Origin: a virus
Length of the DNA: 64,000 nucleotides
Virus record (IMG/VR): IMGVR_UViG_3300018036_001349
Location: 1-64,000 of that record
Reading direction: 5' to 3' (one strand)
Part shown: positions 53,801-60,387 of the stretch, in pieces
Layout of the letters: every line of letters begins with the position of its first letter
Position numbering within the stretch: the stretch's first letter is position 1
Notes under the pieces: model-generated
The model's input: the letters and a program-made list of their open reading frames with translations, nothing else
What the model was told of the DNA's origin: nothing
The model's database searches: none
Position numbers and translations under genes: made by a program

Positions 53801-55339
53801 GTTACTATTGTTGCACTTGGAGTAACAACACCAACGCAACTAAGTTGGAGTGCACCTCAAATACAACGTTTCACCCACGACGGCAGTACATCTCAATATG
53901 CACTAACAAACAGTTTACAAGGAACAAACATTGTTAACATGTTAGTTGAACGTGATGGTTTACGTTTGAGAGCACCAGAGGGCATTGAATATACTAGCGA
54001 CGGATCAAGTTTGGGTCCTTACTATTTGAGTACAACAGGTAAAACAAATCAAGGATTAATTGCAGACAACGATGTAATTGTGTACGTTGATAACGTACAA
54101 CAGAATCTAGCAGTTGATTGGACACTAAGCGAGTTTGACGGCAGTAGCGACAGGTATGTTGAATTTAATGCAAATGCACAACCAGCAGATGGTGCAAAAA
54201 TTCTGATTGCAGTAACAACTGAAGCTGATTATACAATAGTGAACACAAATGATTTATTGTTGCGGGTTGGTGCTATACCCGATACACCGTTTACTGTATA
54301 TACATTCAATGACACATCAGAGCAAAGCATTATTACCAAGGTATACCAAGGGCCTACTACTGAGGGTGCAACTACTAGTATTGCATTTGATGAAAATGAC
54401 TATGACGACAGCCCATTTGACTACACAATTGGTATATCTATAGAGACTAACAATTTTGCTCTCGGTAGACTTGTAACCAATCCTGAAAGAATGTTTGTAT
54501 CGCTAAATGGCAAGTATCTTAGAAACGGTGTAGACTTTGAACTAAGTACTGGCACGGACGGGCTTAGTGTTCTTACTGTCAATGGCAGTATACTCGGACC
54601 TATTGATGTGTTGATAGTAACTATATTTACAATGAGTGTCGTTCCGGATAGTTTGAACTTCCGTATCTTCCAGGACATGTTGGGAAATCAAAAAATACTC
54701 AAACTGAACACCGGCAATACCACTGAGTTAACATCTGCACTAGCAATAGACGATGATGTTGTTTATGTTAAGGATGCAAGCAAATTGAGTGCACCAAATC
54801 TAGAATCAAATATATTTGGACAGATGATAGTTGGTGCAGAGCGTATCACTTACAGATCACGGGATTTGTCAAACAACACTGTTAGTGGATTGCGCAGAGG
54901 TGTAGCCGGTACCGGTGCAATGGCGCACGTTAGTGGCGTAAGTGTCAGTGATGTTGGGCTAGCACAACAGTTGCCAAGTACGTATCAGCAAAAAACTACA
55001 ACTGATAAAACAAATATTGGCGACGGTTCAACTACCACCTTTATTGGGTCTGGGATTGTTGTACCATCAACAGTTGACAGTACAGAACTCGACGAAGCAG
55101 TTAGAGTTAGCGTTGGCGGCACAGAGCTGATCAATACTGTTGATTATACTGTAACTCAAGTTGATGCAACCCAAGTTGAAGTAACACTTACAACTGCACC
55201 AGCTGATGGCGTAGAAATTGATATCTCAATAGTCAATGGTAACGTAATGTACAAACAAGGAAATAATACAGCAAGTAACGGAATTGCATTGCAAGATCAA
55301 ACTACCGTAGCAGCATTATTTCTTAAAGACCAAGGTTAA
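41834..55339 (+). CDS. Giant baseplate structural protein, 4501 aa, with FG-GAP propeller
   Basis: A 13.5-kb frame without interruption, in the position of gp7 after gp6 (T4 gp7 is 1032 aa). The N-terminus (EQFLPEIFQTPTNKQLLRST, LKPTQGYIGRKIG) matches giant structural proteins of marine T4-like phages. Residues about 2190-2880 have seven FG-GAP-like motifs (FGTAIAQ...IVGAP, LGQSIST...MIGAP, FGTSASI...VVGAP, FGSAVDY...LVGAP and three weaker), a seven-bladed propeller. Residues about 3550-3640 have paired GGSGYTVPPQVIV and GSGYTTTPIITIS units. The C-terminal 1000 residues repeat GDGST-type beta-domains and VKDASKLSAP then FGQMIVGAERITYRS. A wedge/peripheral role is inferred. Confidence 0.85.
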   Translation: MAKRIRSEQFLPEIFQTPTNKQLLRSTLDQLYQNPKLKPTQGYIGRKIGPGVTASDNYVLEPTETRTNYQMEPGVVQLKPNTNQVENAITYPGIIDSLKMQGADVSRHDRLFNSEYYSFDPFVDYDKYVNFGQYYWVPSGPDSVDVFSNSIPVQDDFDVEDTDDGYTFSGEAGTLPTLSFVREGNYTFNINSPGNNFWIQSVPGTSGVVPSQPNQSSRQVLGVSNNGEDAGTVTFDVPAKSAQNFYFTLTDIGATDLIDGTLKFTDINNQYVDEFLATNGGIDGISDLENRTLILTNTGNDGWEIQTPFDTEGNGYGENPFDDSTPIATDAERYVQWRINFNYADPDRPYMELTVNQSIANLSKTNIEYGANNAGATWYKNAEGTMERQPLITANSDILYYQDGSDETNFGIIRIVDQENAADLNISEILGKTNYTSPNGVVFTNGLKVRFIGTVVPASYENNEYYVEGVGTSIDLLLTDNFVTPEKYTASTSVPYDSNPYDEGNFDETLNAPTEQDYLTVNRASIDRNAWSRSNRWFHIDVLDATATYNNVPLTINNDNRAKRPILEFRKNLKLFNAGTEGINSIDIIDFSETDAFSNINGTIGYSIDGYSLISGSQVIFAADADPEVRNKIYEVQFVELTPGATPIIDLQPASLTTPDVPANTTTVVMSGNTQQGKAYWFNGTNWISAQQKTKVNQAPLFDIFDSNGYSYSDTTVYPSSTFVGTKLFSYAVGSGATDTIIEQPLKYATIANVGDIVFDNNLYVDTFVYVNGTVSVTKTIDEGTVRQYNTRTTFDKLLGWQTSFTKTVQRQSFSFEYKSLPLVLDVQVIADKSLIPVKVYVEGQFVLPENYTYATNVDSTTTITFNTDKQPAVDAIVEVQVISNTESGVAFYTIPVNLESNALNENSNGFTLGTIRKHYESICQNLENFSGKIHGANNVRDLGNVVPFGGLILQQSAPLSMMTNFINGRDFEFFRALEFNATEYNKTKNKILNYVAQNDWQSKTTAEILDDTLDAINSGKNQLSPFYWTDAIPSGPVFELTTYTVSAITTNVFDTLYSYNMFAANYAGILVYHTPKSTGIETILIGNGHDYTVAADGPRITINTENVTLATGDIISIREYTSTSGSYVPATPSMMGMYEIFKPEKFEDTTYVEPQQVIRGHDGSITIAWDEGDFRNNVLLEFEKRVYNNIKISAESRKTLPISAADVIPGQFRTTDYSLATINSMLAVSFLSWAGGNRVPYKNQDYIATNEFTWNYSNSTNRLSGDSLLGGWRAIYFQLYDTDSPDTRPWEMLGLSEKPSWWETRYGPAPYTSGNLVLWEDLAAGRVADPIAPYVLPDYVRPGLLNVIPTDSQGRLLSPFDSVVGNYDQNSFKKSWVTGDMGPAETAWRRSSYYPFAIQRLLALTKPADYFSLYSDRDAWNYNAVFGQYLLNNRFRLNASQIGIYGNGSIKNSYINFIVDYNRVTGLDSTTLLTDKLANIDVRLCYRMAAFSDQNYLKIFSEKSSPNSLNASLLLPDESYQLFLYQNPSFSEIQYSSVIVQRTTTGYTVSGYSTTKPYFSILESVPSGNFNRMTVNGETFRVANTYSNNVITVPYGYEFTSKNGVVDFLVSYGKLLESQGMAFESREDTVILNWDQMAQEFLYWAGQAWIAGSLINLNPAANVLKLEQPNSVVESLKNENINDVLLDQNYTPLTTNEYAVERLDNELKLVGLNNQTFSYLNARFTSYEHIIVFDNVSIFNDLVYEPKTAARQSRLLLNGYTVYDWNGTLDAQGFILNEDNIKPWVPNQAYTKGQIVFYKNSYWSAVELLAPTEKFDFSKWIKSDYNKIQKGLLPNLSSKASGLQENYDIHTANLEDDATLLGMGLIGFRPRQYMQNLNLDDISQAGLYSQFLGTKGTLQAAEVFKSANLGKEQAEYEIFENWAIQRGIYGASANRSYYELQLDESKLLGNPTTIDVVNAGETSTANQTVLVNNLYKQSYKITDPDILPTVSQIPQDVGLPSAGYVNYDDVDIKVFDYNDLTNVILNMEKVTVGTNVWVAKDNRYDWNIYRTNLVNANVVRVFDNLNGTCTVTFDVNHGLLAADRLVIKYFNNNVDGAYIVKSVTGLKTLVLDLVLLGNTTDVTGNGRAFVLESVRVAQPADIANLSFVNDILPTNEVWADNNGSDNWEVLEKINPFGEPSDLASPTTEMNSRFGTAIAQGLRNQGLIVGAPGFNSGVGAINAYNSSEGVYVETSTISPATTGFSGFGSSLAVGDFDWAIVGASASDSNRGYAVAINRNPTNGSYRQTQIFVGAAGTPEHGHGVAISRDERWMYISSPATNEIDAYNLVDVQNQAIEYTGDSTTTRFAITPDIVVSDQTQIGVTVNNINKPVGGDWVLETISGVTYVTFNAALNNGDALRITRFQGFTDNNAVAKTTFDTSMLYTVSDIYSFAVYVNNVLQRPTIDYTFVGDDVVLTSPATGTVVINSKNYWKHIDTFTVSGIVGGARLGQSISTTTDGRQIMIGAPDDTVGSDTLAGTVHIIDRSVERFQVIDATVKTYTVTDTPNGPVSVTVNGNYLIPTNNFNNPQFSVAGNVITIGTTANPVTLNVGDIIEIETNTFRLMQSIQSTAPGASYNFGSVVKNCPTNCSLYVGVPNDSAIKPEAGSVERWANQSRLFGTITGTIANPVLTVGNSIRINNYYVVLTGTTVASLVGDINDANIPNITAIDNAGKLLLTLQNVAAGDEFIKLQVLPGAGTAYADLGIEQMVFAQQITSPIVQAYGHFGTSASISNNALTLVVGAPDSTAIMATTFDAATTDFDSGSTPFNDPVTQSGVAITYDFLNAANPSITNFGKFVFGQQIFDTTINSLDKFGSAVDYRNGTLLVGAPNNDLDDSTDLNSGRTIQVINAKKELAWKIVYKQEPVVNTALLNSVFLYDKRSNDVTNYLDFIDPLNGKILGAAQANINYTGGVDPAAYNTGEVNNFGSQWNSNHLGEMWWDLSTVRFIDYHQDTIEYKARRWGQLFEGSVVDVYQWTENTVPPSEYTGTGTVYSTTSYTMTSVLDSAGTFVTYYYYWVKGITSVSPGKTLSAAGVTQYIENPRSSGISYAAAITPSTTALYNCNSFISAKDTILHIEFDKIANTDNVHAEYDLVTAGNPSSFLGASLYRKLLDSFCGEDTLGNIVPDATLSAADEYGVNFRPRQSMFKDRFLALDNYLSRANKIMALYPITDSKKFDLLNSEEPEPTKDSGAWDKRIATYAELTYQDLRQVPVGYIYLVASDSTQQGLWTTYTVQADKSLLLSRVQTYDTKLYWSYVDWVAVGYDASISPKTEVAVYSDLLALTPVNGQTVKVTANSFGKSEIYQWTSASNEWVRVQLTDGTVAINNTIWDYSIGRFGFDTEVFDAQRFDQAPNTETRQILKALNQEIFTTDLEIHRNELLIQTFEFIITEQTAPDWLFKTSLIDVSHKIRDLLPYPIYKRDNQDFVSDYIDEIKPYHVQIREFNLRYEGIDSYNGSATDFDVPAYYDELRQGFISPILDNNTDNPMSLSSFPSTDPIWKTWPYSQWISNYLLELSSVTVINGGSGYTVPPQVIVTGDADTQATMEAKVNSAGQLISVTVLTPGSGYTTTPIITISGGNGVGATAIAVLAPSLVRDIVTTIKYDRITYNSQVVDWQANTVYTANELVRYPVPTVGTVATTQAKVYQVIADFTSTSTFDPDNYTIVDPSTLDGADRTIGMYTPTPSDPGRELAQLMTGIDYPGVQVQGPDFDQNTGFDVGNYDINPFDNIEVGPEGLPTYSAEILDVIYESSFTDSYLGIRATDINVEGGEFIDTYSSHAPEELVPGSEFDTLDLKVYTRPGSDWSNNGHGFSIKGVSVEYTGVGTTVSFAGLIQHPIELEVYNELSGQNVDPSSYTINWVTKVITLNSGNVGDVFDVQIYGLGGGSQLYKESFVGNTITNATQQINVAYTEIAEMVVFVNGALFTNYTYAASGSFATDVTFNTQPTSTDWVTIVALGVTTPTQLSWSAPQIQRFTHDGSTSQYALTNSLQGTNIVNMLVERDGLRLRAPEGIEYTSDGSSLGPYYLSTTGKTNQGLIADNDVIVYVDNVQQNLAVDWTLSEFDGSSDRYVEFNANAQPADGAKILIAVTTEADYTIVNTNDLLLRVGAIPDTPFTVYTFNDTSEQSIITKVYQGPTTEGATTSIAFDENDYDDSPFDYTIGISIETNNFALGRLVTNPERMFVSLNGKYLRNGVDFELSTGTDGLSVLTVNGSILGPIDVLIVTIFTMSVVPDSLNFRIFQDMLGNQKILKLNTGNTTELTSALAIDDDVVYVKDASKLSAPNLESNIFGQMIVGAERITYRSRDLSNNTVSGLRRGVAGTGAMAHVSGVSVSDVGLAQQLPSTYQQKTTTDKTNIGDGSTTTFIGSGIVVPSTVDSTELDEAVRVSVGGTELINTVDYTVTQVDATQVEVTLTTAPADGVEIDISIVNGNVMYKQGNNTASNGIALQDQTTVAALFLKDQG

Positions 55340-55358
55340 CTAGATAGGTAAATACAGC

Positions 55359-56024
55359 ATGGAAGTAGATAAAGATAACGTTAACGAGATGTCAATGGAA
55401 CAAAATAAAGAAGTTGCGCCAAACGAAAATGGCCAGGTTGCTATTAGTGGGCACATCAAAATTTTTGATCCAAACACCGATGAAGTAATTATAGATAAAC
55501 GCAATGCAATTCATTATGAAAATATGAGCGAAGCACTTGCGAATAGTCTTGCAAATAAAAGCATTGGACAAATCTATAATATGTCATTTGGAAACGGCGG
55601 AAGTAGTGTAGACCCAACAGGGGTTATTACATATTTGCCACCTAACACTACAGGGCAAAACGCTAATCTGTATAATCCAACTTATTCAAAAGTAGTCGAC
55701 GACAACAGTGCATCAAACACTGACACTAGTAGAAACAAACTAACAGTGACGCATACTACTGGTAAAGTGTATACAGACATTCTAGTTAGTTGTCTGTTAG
55801 ATTATGGAGAGCCAAGTGGACAACAGGCATTTGATAATTCAACAGATTTTAATGGAGATTATGTGTTTGATGAACTTGGACTTAAAGTTTGGAACGGCAG
55901 TGCAACTAATTTGCGACTAATAACACATGTTATTTTTCACCCGGTTCAAAAATCATTGAACAGACAAATACAAATTGATTACACAGTGCGCATTCAGACT
56001 TTAACAAATCTTAGTGCAACATAA
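55359..56024 (+). CDS. Conserved T4-like virion structural protein, 221 aa
   Basis: It has GHIKIFDPNTDEVIIDKRNA then IHYENMSEALANSLANKSIG, MSFGNGGSSVDPTGVITYLP, LYNPTYSKVVDD, a HTTGKVYTDILVSCLLDYGE block and LITHVIFHPVQKSLNRQIQI. This is a highly conserved pattern in cyanophage and pelagiphage structural proteins found after the baseplate wedge genes. No enzymatic motif is seen. The position would fit a gp8-like or fibre-connector component; the exact part is not known. AGGT precedes the ATG. Confidence 0.8.
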   Translation: MEVDKDNVNEMSMEQNKEVAPNENGQVAISGHIKIFDPNTDEVIIDKRNAIHYENMSEALANSLANKSIGQIYNMSFGNGGSSVDPTGVITYLPPNTTGQNANLYNPTYSKVVDDNSASNTDTSRNKLTVTHTTGKVYTDILVSCLLDYGEPSGQQAFDNSTDFNGDYVFDELGLKVWNGSATNLRLITHVIFHPVQKSLNRQIQIDYTVRIQTLTNLSAT

Positions 56025-56052
56025 ATACACGTATATTATAAAGATATAAATA
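56020..56052 (+). promoter_or_regulatory. Tandem late promoters, CATAAATA and perfect TATAAATA
   Basis: CATAAATA lies at 56020-56027, overlapping the stop codon of the structural gene, and TATAAATA at 56045-56052, 25 bp before the fibre gene ATG. Two boxes 25 bp apart suggest strong late expression of the fibre gene. Confidence 0.65.
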
Positions 56053-56077
56053 CACTTGGAAACGGAGTAATAAACAA

Positions 56078-57469
56078 ATGGCGTATACCATTAACAAAAC
56101 AGATGGTACAATCTTTGCAGTAGTTGCAGATGGTACTATTAACACAGATTCAAGCCAAGTCATTGTAGGTAAAAACTACGCAGGCTATGGCGAGTTCCTA
56201 GGAGAGAACTTTGTTCACTTGTTGGAAAATGCAGCAAACACAACTGCACCAGGCACACCTTTGCAAGGGCAATTATGGTATGACCAAACCAACAACGTTA
56301 TTAAAGTATATAACGGCACATTGTTCAAGTCTATTTCAGGAGCAACTTCATCATCAACAGCACCGACTAGTAATGTAGCAGGTGATCTTTGGTTTGATAC
56401 AGTAAATGATCAACTTAAAGTCTACAGTGGTAGTTCTTTTGTAACAATTGGCCCAGCGTTTACTAGCGGCGAAGGCACATCTGGTGCTATTGTTGATACA
56501 ATTACTGACAGTAGCCCTGGTTCAGATCATGTTGTTGTGTTGATGTATGTTAACAACGTTATTTGTGGTATTTGGTCTAAAGACGCAACGTTTACTCCGG
56601 CTGCGGCACTTTCAGGCTTTGCTACAATTTCTCCAGGTCTAAACATGAGTACCACAGTAGCTGGTGCAACATTTAAAGGTACAGCAAGTGACAGTGATGG
56701 ACTAGAAGGACTCACAGCGTCCCAGTTTATGCGCTCAGATGCAGCTACTAGTACAACTGGAACAGTAAGTGTATTAAATGATACAGGTATCTATTTTGGT
56801 GCTGACAACGATGGTCGACTAAATGTTAGTGGCACAGATGTGTACTTTCAAAACCAAACACAAGATGGCGATATTATAATTCGTGTCAACGACGGCGGTT
56901 CGCAAACTACTGCTATGACAATTGATGGCGCATCTTCAGTTGTTACTGTTAACACCAGCTTGGTTTCATCAGGCTCGGTAACAGCTGCCAGTATATTAAA
57001 TGGCAACGCTAACGGTGTCGGAAATATTGGATCAAGTACTGGATATTTTAACACAGTATTTGCTAAAGCAACGTCTGCACAATACGCTGACTTGGCGGAG
57101 CGTTTTGCATCTGATGCAATATATGCTCCGGGTACAGTTGTTGAGCTTGGCGGCAGTGAAGAAATTACAATTTGTGTAGATGATCTTTCGCCTAGCGTGT
57201 TTGGCGTAGTATCAACTCAGCCGGCTTATACTATGAATGCAGGCTCTGGCAACAACGACACACATCCAGCAATTGCTATGACCGGGCGTGTTCCAGTTAT
57301 GACAATGGGTTTTGTAACCAAAGGTGATAGACTAGTAAGTGCAGGAAATGGCGCAGCTAGAGCAGCAACATTAGATGAGGTCACAGCCTTTAACGTAATT
57401 GGCCGTGCTCTAGCGGATAAAACAAGTGATGGTCTTGGCACTGTAGAAGCAATTGTGAAAATTAGCTAA
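56078..57469 (+). CDS. Tail fibre protein with C-terminal G2-peptidase-like domain, 463 aa
   Basis: The N-terminal half has LQGQLWYDQTNNVIKVYNGT, VAGDLWFDTVNDQLKVYSGS, two copies of a phage fibre module also seen in the minus-strand fibre cluster. The middle has beta-helical repeats (GIYFGADNDGRLNVSGTDVY). The C-terminal ~130 residues, SAQYADLAERFASDAIYAPG, TVVELGGSEEITI ... VFGVVSTQPAYTMN and AMTGRVPVMTMGFVTKGDRL, match the intramolecular-chaperone/G2-peptidase-type ending common on phage fibres. Self-cleavage cannot be judged. AACGGAG precedes the ATG. Confidence 0.8.
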   Translation: MAYTINKTDGTIFAVVADGTINTDSSQVIVGKNYAGYGEFLGENFVHLLENAANTTAPGTPLQGQLWYDQTNNVIKVYNGTLFKSISGATSSSTAPTSNVAGDLWFDTVNDQLKVYSGSSFVTIGPAFTSGEGTSGAIVDTITDSSPGSDHVVVLMYVNNVICGIWSKDATFTPAAALSGFATISPGLNMSTTVAGATFKGTASDSDGLEGLTASQFMRSDAATSTTGTVSVLNDTGIYFGADNDGRLNVSGTDVYFQNQTQDGDIIIRVNDGGSQTTAMTIDGASSVVTVNTSLVSSGSVTAASILNGNANGVGNIGSSTGYFNTVFAKATSAQYADLAERFASDAIYAPGTVVELGGSEEITICVDDLSPSVFGVVSTQPAYTMNAGSGNNDTHPAIAMTGRVPVMTMGFVTKGDRLVSAGNGAARAATLDEVTAFNVIGRALADKTSDGLGTVEAIVKIS

Positions 57470-57566
57470 TACGGTAAATAATAATAAGAAGTATAACCCA
57501 GCTACACTCTGATATAATATAGTAGCATAGGAAATAGCTACTAATAAAAAAAGGAATAGTACTAAA

Positions 57567-58481
57567 ATGGCATACACAGCAGGAGACGTAATTTCACATG
57601 CAGATTACAATGACTTCGCTCAAAAAACAGATACAGTATGGGGTGTCGGCGACGGAACCGACGGCTATGGGCAAACTAACACAATTGGTACTGTAACAGG
57701 TGGCAACACTATCACTGCTACGCAGTGGGCAACATTGCTTGCAAGAATTACTAGTACAGCTAACCACCAAGGGACATCAATTACAGCAATAACAAGTCCA
57801 ACAGCCGGTGATACTATCTCGGCATACGCTGCGCTAGCAACAAATGTTTCAGCTATACAAGATAATAACAATGCTGCTGCTAGTGGCTCCGATGCAACAG
57901 AATCTACTACAACAACTAGTGCATGGACTGCAACTGCAACAACAACTAAGACTGTTTCATTTGCAAGCTATAACCAACTGCGTTATTTCTTTAATGCAGG
58001 TGGTATGATTAGAATGAGCTTTAGTCGAACTGGCGGCTCTGCAAGTGATCAAAACACATCGTGGACAAACTTATTAGATCAAGCTGGTACAATTGTGTTA
58101 ACAGGGTCCGGTAATCCGGGTCTTAATAAAACAATTGCAGGGGTAAACTACTTCGGTACTACTAGAATTGGTGGCAGCGGAACTCCAGATACGCTAGCCG
58201 AAGGAGTCGGTGCTTACAATCTTACTGGCACCAGCCAAACACTTTACAAGCAATTTGCTACTACATACACTTATACATCAAACTACACTGAAATTACAGC
58301 AACAATCAGTGGATCAACTATTACATTCGTAGTAACGCTAAATGATGTTAGTACACCAGGTCTTGATAGTATTGATGGAACACTTACCATGAACACTGTA
58401 GTTCGTCAACCGTCAACTACATACATTGCAAGTACATGGGGTACAGTAACACAAAATACTGCATCCTGGACGCTAACTTAA
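57567..58481 (+). CDS. Virion structural protein, fibre-associated, 304 aa
   Basis: It begins MAYTAGDVISHADYNDFAQK, with VWGVGDGTDGYGQTNTIGTV and ATQWATLLARITSTANHQGT. This start (ADYND...GxGxGxxGYGQ) is common in structural proteins of marine T4-like phages. The rest is Thr/Ser/Gly-rich beta structure with no enzyme motif. Its place directly after the fibre gene suggests a fibre-proximal or hinge component. GGA precedes the ATG; a 97-bp gap upstream has a TAGTAGC/GCTACTA hairpin and a TATAAT, of uncertain meaning. Confidence 0.75.
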   Translation: MAYTAGDVISHADYNDFAQKTDTVWGVGDGTDGYGQTNTIGTVTGGNTITATQWATLLARITSTANHQGTSITAITSPTAGDTISAYAALATNVSAIQDNNNAAASGSDATESTTTTSAWTATATTTKTVSFASYNQLRYFFNAGGMIRMSFSRTGGSASDQNTSWTNLLDQAGTIVLTGSGNPGLNKTIAGVNYFGTTRIGGSGTPDTLAEGVGAYNLTGTSQTLYKQFATTYTYTSNYTEITATISGSTITFVVTLNDVSTPGLDSIDGTLTMNTVVRQPSTTYIASTWGTVTQNTASWTLT

Positions 58482-58504
58482 TATTTAAAAATTTAATCAG
58501 GTCA

Positions 58505-58537
58505 CTGTTTGCATGCTAACTACTAGCATGCAAACAG
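58505..58537 (+). promoter_or_regulatory. Perfect 14-bp inverted repeat enclosing the start codons
   Basis: CTGTTTGCATGCTA, loop ACTAC, TAGCATGCAAACAG, with no mismatch. The first ATG of the next gene (58513) lies in the left arm and a second in-frame ATG (58528) in the right arm. There is no T-run, so it is not an intrinsic terminator. Control of translation start, or a protein-binding palindrome, is inferred. Confidence 0.7.
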
Positions 58538-58833
58538 ACCAACTCTCCCAAAACATTAAAACTAGATTTGATCACCAGCAAGCCAGAATTGTCTTGCGGG
58601 AAACGTACGAAGCCAAGATGCTTTTTGCGCACGATGGTGGTATGTGGAAGGCATCACCAGACTTGATCGTATTATGTGATTGTTGTCAAGATTCACGTGT
58701 AGTACTCGAAGATTATTATAATACACCGGTTAGCATAGACCCACGTGAACTTAAAAAATTAGCAATGCAACGATGGCAAGAACAAATGAATGCTTGGCAA
58801 GTTGAATACGATGAAATTTCTAAACAACGATGA
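58513..58833 (+). CDS. Small conserved phage protein, 106 aa
   Basis: It contains NIKTRFDHQQARIVLRETYE, AKMLFAHDGGMWKASPDLIV, NTPVSIDPRELKKLAMQRW and a final basic coil. Proteins with this arrangement are found in cyanophage genomes close to fibre and baseplate genes; the function is unknown. The first ATG is 58513, and homologues in this class start nearer to 58528, but both codons lie inside a perfect hairpin. Four Cys/His residues (CDCC) in mid-protein could bind metal. Its stop overlaps the next gene by four bases. Confidence 0.7.
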   Translation: MLTTSMQTDQLSQNIKTRFDHQQARIVLRETYEAKMLFAHDGGMWKASPDLIVLCDCCQDSRVVLEDYYNTPVSIDPRELKKLAMQRWQEQMNAWQVEYDEISKQR

Positions 58834-59618
58834 CAACAGGTGCCTTACTTTTTGCGTTCGATAGTGAAATACAGTATACCAAGCTTGCTGTTGAATGCGC
58901 CCGGCGAATAAAGAAACACCTTAACATTCCAGTAACATTGGTTACTGACAAATCTGTTGATTCAGTTATGTTTGACAGTCAAGTTATAGTTGATCGCGGT
59001 AAAAACACTAATAGGCGATATTTTCATGACAGAAAAGAAACAACAACTTGGTATAACTTTGGCAGAAACGCTGCACTTGATCTATCACCTTACGATAGAA
59101 CATTATTAGTTGATACAGATTACATGGTCAACGACGATTCGTTGGCACCATTACTAGATAGTTCACAACCGTTTTTGTGCCACAGACATGTTCGTAGTAT
59201 ACATCAGCCATTGCCGAGACTACAAACGTTTGGAACAAAAAATTCACACATGTGGTGGGCAACGGTAGTCATTTTTGACCGTCACAGTCAATTTACACAA
59301 GATGTGTTTGATATCTGGAAAATGGTAGAACAAAATTATGCACACTATGGCACGTTGTTTGGATTTAATACAAGACAATACCGAAACGACTTTGCGATAA
59401 GCATTGCACTATTGTTAGCCAATGGGAATACACATCCACATCAATGCGAAATTCCGTGGCCAATGGCAAATGTAGAAACTGATGTGGAAATTGATTTAGT
59501 TGATGATACCTGGTGGATTGAATACACCAATGATAAACGCAAAAAGAAAATTTGTGTTAAAAATCACGATTTACATGTTATGTGCAAGAGTTATTTGGAG
59601 AAACTGTATGCAGTATGA
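58830..59618 (+). CDS. GT-A glycosyltransferase-like protein, 262 aa
   Basis: It opens GALLFAFDSEIQYTKLAVEC and has NIPVTLVTDKSVDSVMFDSQ, then TLLVDTDYMVNDDSLAPLLD, where DTD near residue 95 is the DxD of GT-A nucleotide-sugar transferases. HMWWATVVIFDRH and YRNDFAISIALLLANG follow. The C-terminus is WWIEYTND then KICVKNHDLHVM. The donor and acceptor are unknown. ATG overlap (four bases) with the 106-aa gene and overlap with the next glycosyltransferase indicate an operon. It is one of three such genes here. Confidence 0.65.
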   Translation: MTTGALLFAFDSEIQYTKLAVECARRIKKHLNIPVTLVTDKSVDSVMFDSQVIVDRGKNTNRRYFHDRKETTTWYNFGRNAALDLSPYDRTLLVDTDYMVNDDSLAPLLDSSQPFLCHRHVRSIHQPLPRLQTFGTKNSHMWWATVVIFDRHSQFTQDVFDIWKMVEQNYAHYGTLFGFNTRQYRNDFAISIALLLANGNTHPHQCEIPWPMANVETDVEIDLVDDTWWIEYTNDKRKKKICVKNHDLHVMCKSYLEKLYAV

Positions 59619-60387
59619 AGATGATCGAGGATATCTAATTGTTGCAGGAACTTCCAACGATGTTGACTATGTTTCGTGTGCAGAAACGCTTGCAAAAAGT
59701 CTCAAGCACTGGCATCCAGATGCAAAGATTTGTTTGGTCACAGATCATGAGAACTATGAAAATCCTCTTTTTGATTATATTAGGCAGTTTCCGCAAGGCA
59801 ATACAGGCGGCTGGTCCACTGATTGGCAAGTATTTTATGCTAGCCCGTTTCACGAAACTGTAAAATTAGAAGCAGACATGGTTGTTAGTGGCCCAGTCGA
59901 TCATTGGTGGCCGCTATATCGAAACAAGCCGGTTTGGATTAGCACTGGTGCACGGGACTTCCACGGAACTACATCAACAGTACGCCATTATAGAAAAATA
60001 TTTGATCATAACAATTTACCTGATGTATATAATGCAATCACTTACTGGAGAGTAAGCCCTGACGCAGAAAGATTCTTTAATAACGTAAAACAATGCTTTT
60101 ACGATTGGGATAAAATCAAACTTAGCATTAAACTAGGCAATGACGAAATAGCCAATACAGATTTAATTTATGCATTGAATAGCAGAGATTTTGTTACTCC
60201 TGGCATTGGTCCTCAAATTGTGCATATGAAACCAAGAATACTTGGTACTAGTGCAGTTGACTGGACAAAAGAGCTAACATGGGAAGTAGACAACGGAGTG
60301 CTCCGCATCAATGGGCATAATCAATACGGATTTGTTCACTATCATCAAAAAGAACTAGCACAACAATTAGGGCAGTACTATGACTGA
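59608..60387 (+). CDS. GT-A glycosyltransferase-like protein, 259 aa
   Basis: The start is set at 59608 (MQYEDDRGYLIVAGTSNDVD) because GGAG lies eight bases before; a longer frame runs 36 residues back over the preceding gene. It has YVSCAETLAKSLKHWHPDA, ICLVTDHENYE, TDWQVFYASPFHETVKLEAD then MVVSGPVDHWWP, where ExD near residue 87 replaces DxD, and AITYWRVSPDAERFFNNVKQ. It overlaps the upstream gene by 11 bases and the next by eight. The substrate is unknown; a paralogous relation to the previous gene is possible from layout. Confidence 0.65.
   Translation: MQYEDDRGYLIVAGTSNDVDYVSCAETLAKSLKHWHPDAKICLVTDHENYENPLFDYIRQFPQGNTGGWSTDWQVFYASPFHETVKLEADMVVSGPVDHWWPLYRNKPVWISTGARDFHGTTSTVRHYRKIFDHNNLPDVYNAITYWRVSPDAERFFNNVKQCFYDWDKIKLSIKLGNDEIANTDLIYALNSRDFVTPGIGPQIVHMKPRILGTSAVDWTKELTWEVDNGVLRINGHNQYGFVHYHQKELAQQLGQYYD

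Noticed and set aside
57500-57566. Terminator at the TAGTAGC/GCTACTA hairpin before the 304-aa gene
   Set aside because: There is no T-run after the stem on either strand; it may be a leader hairpin but nothing supports a function.
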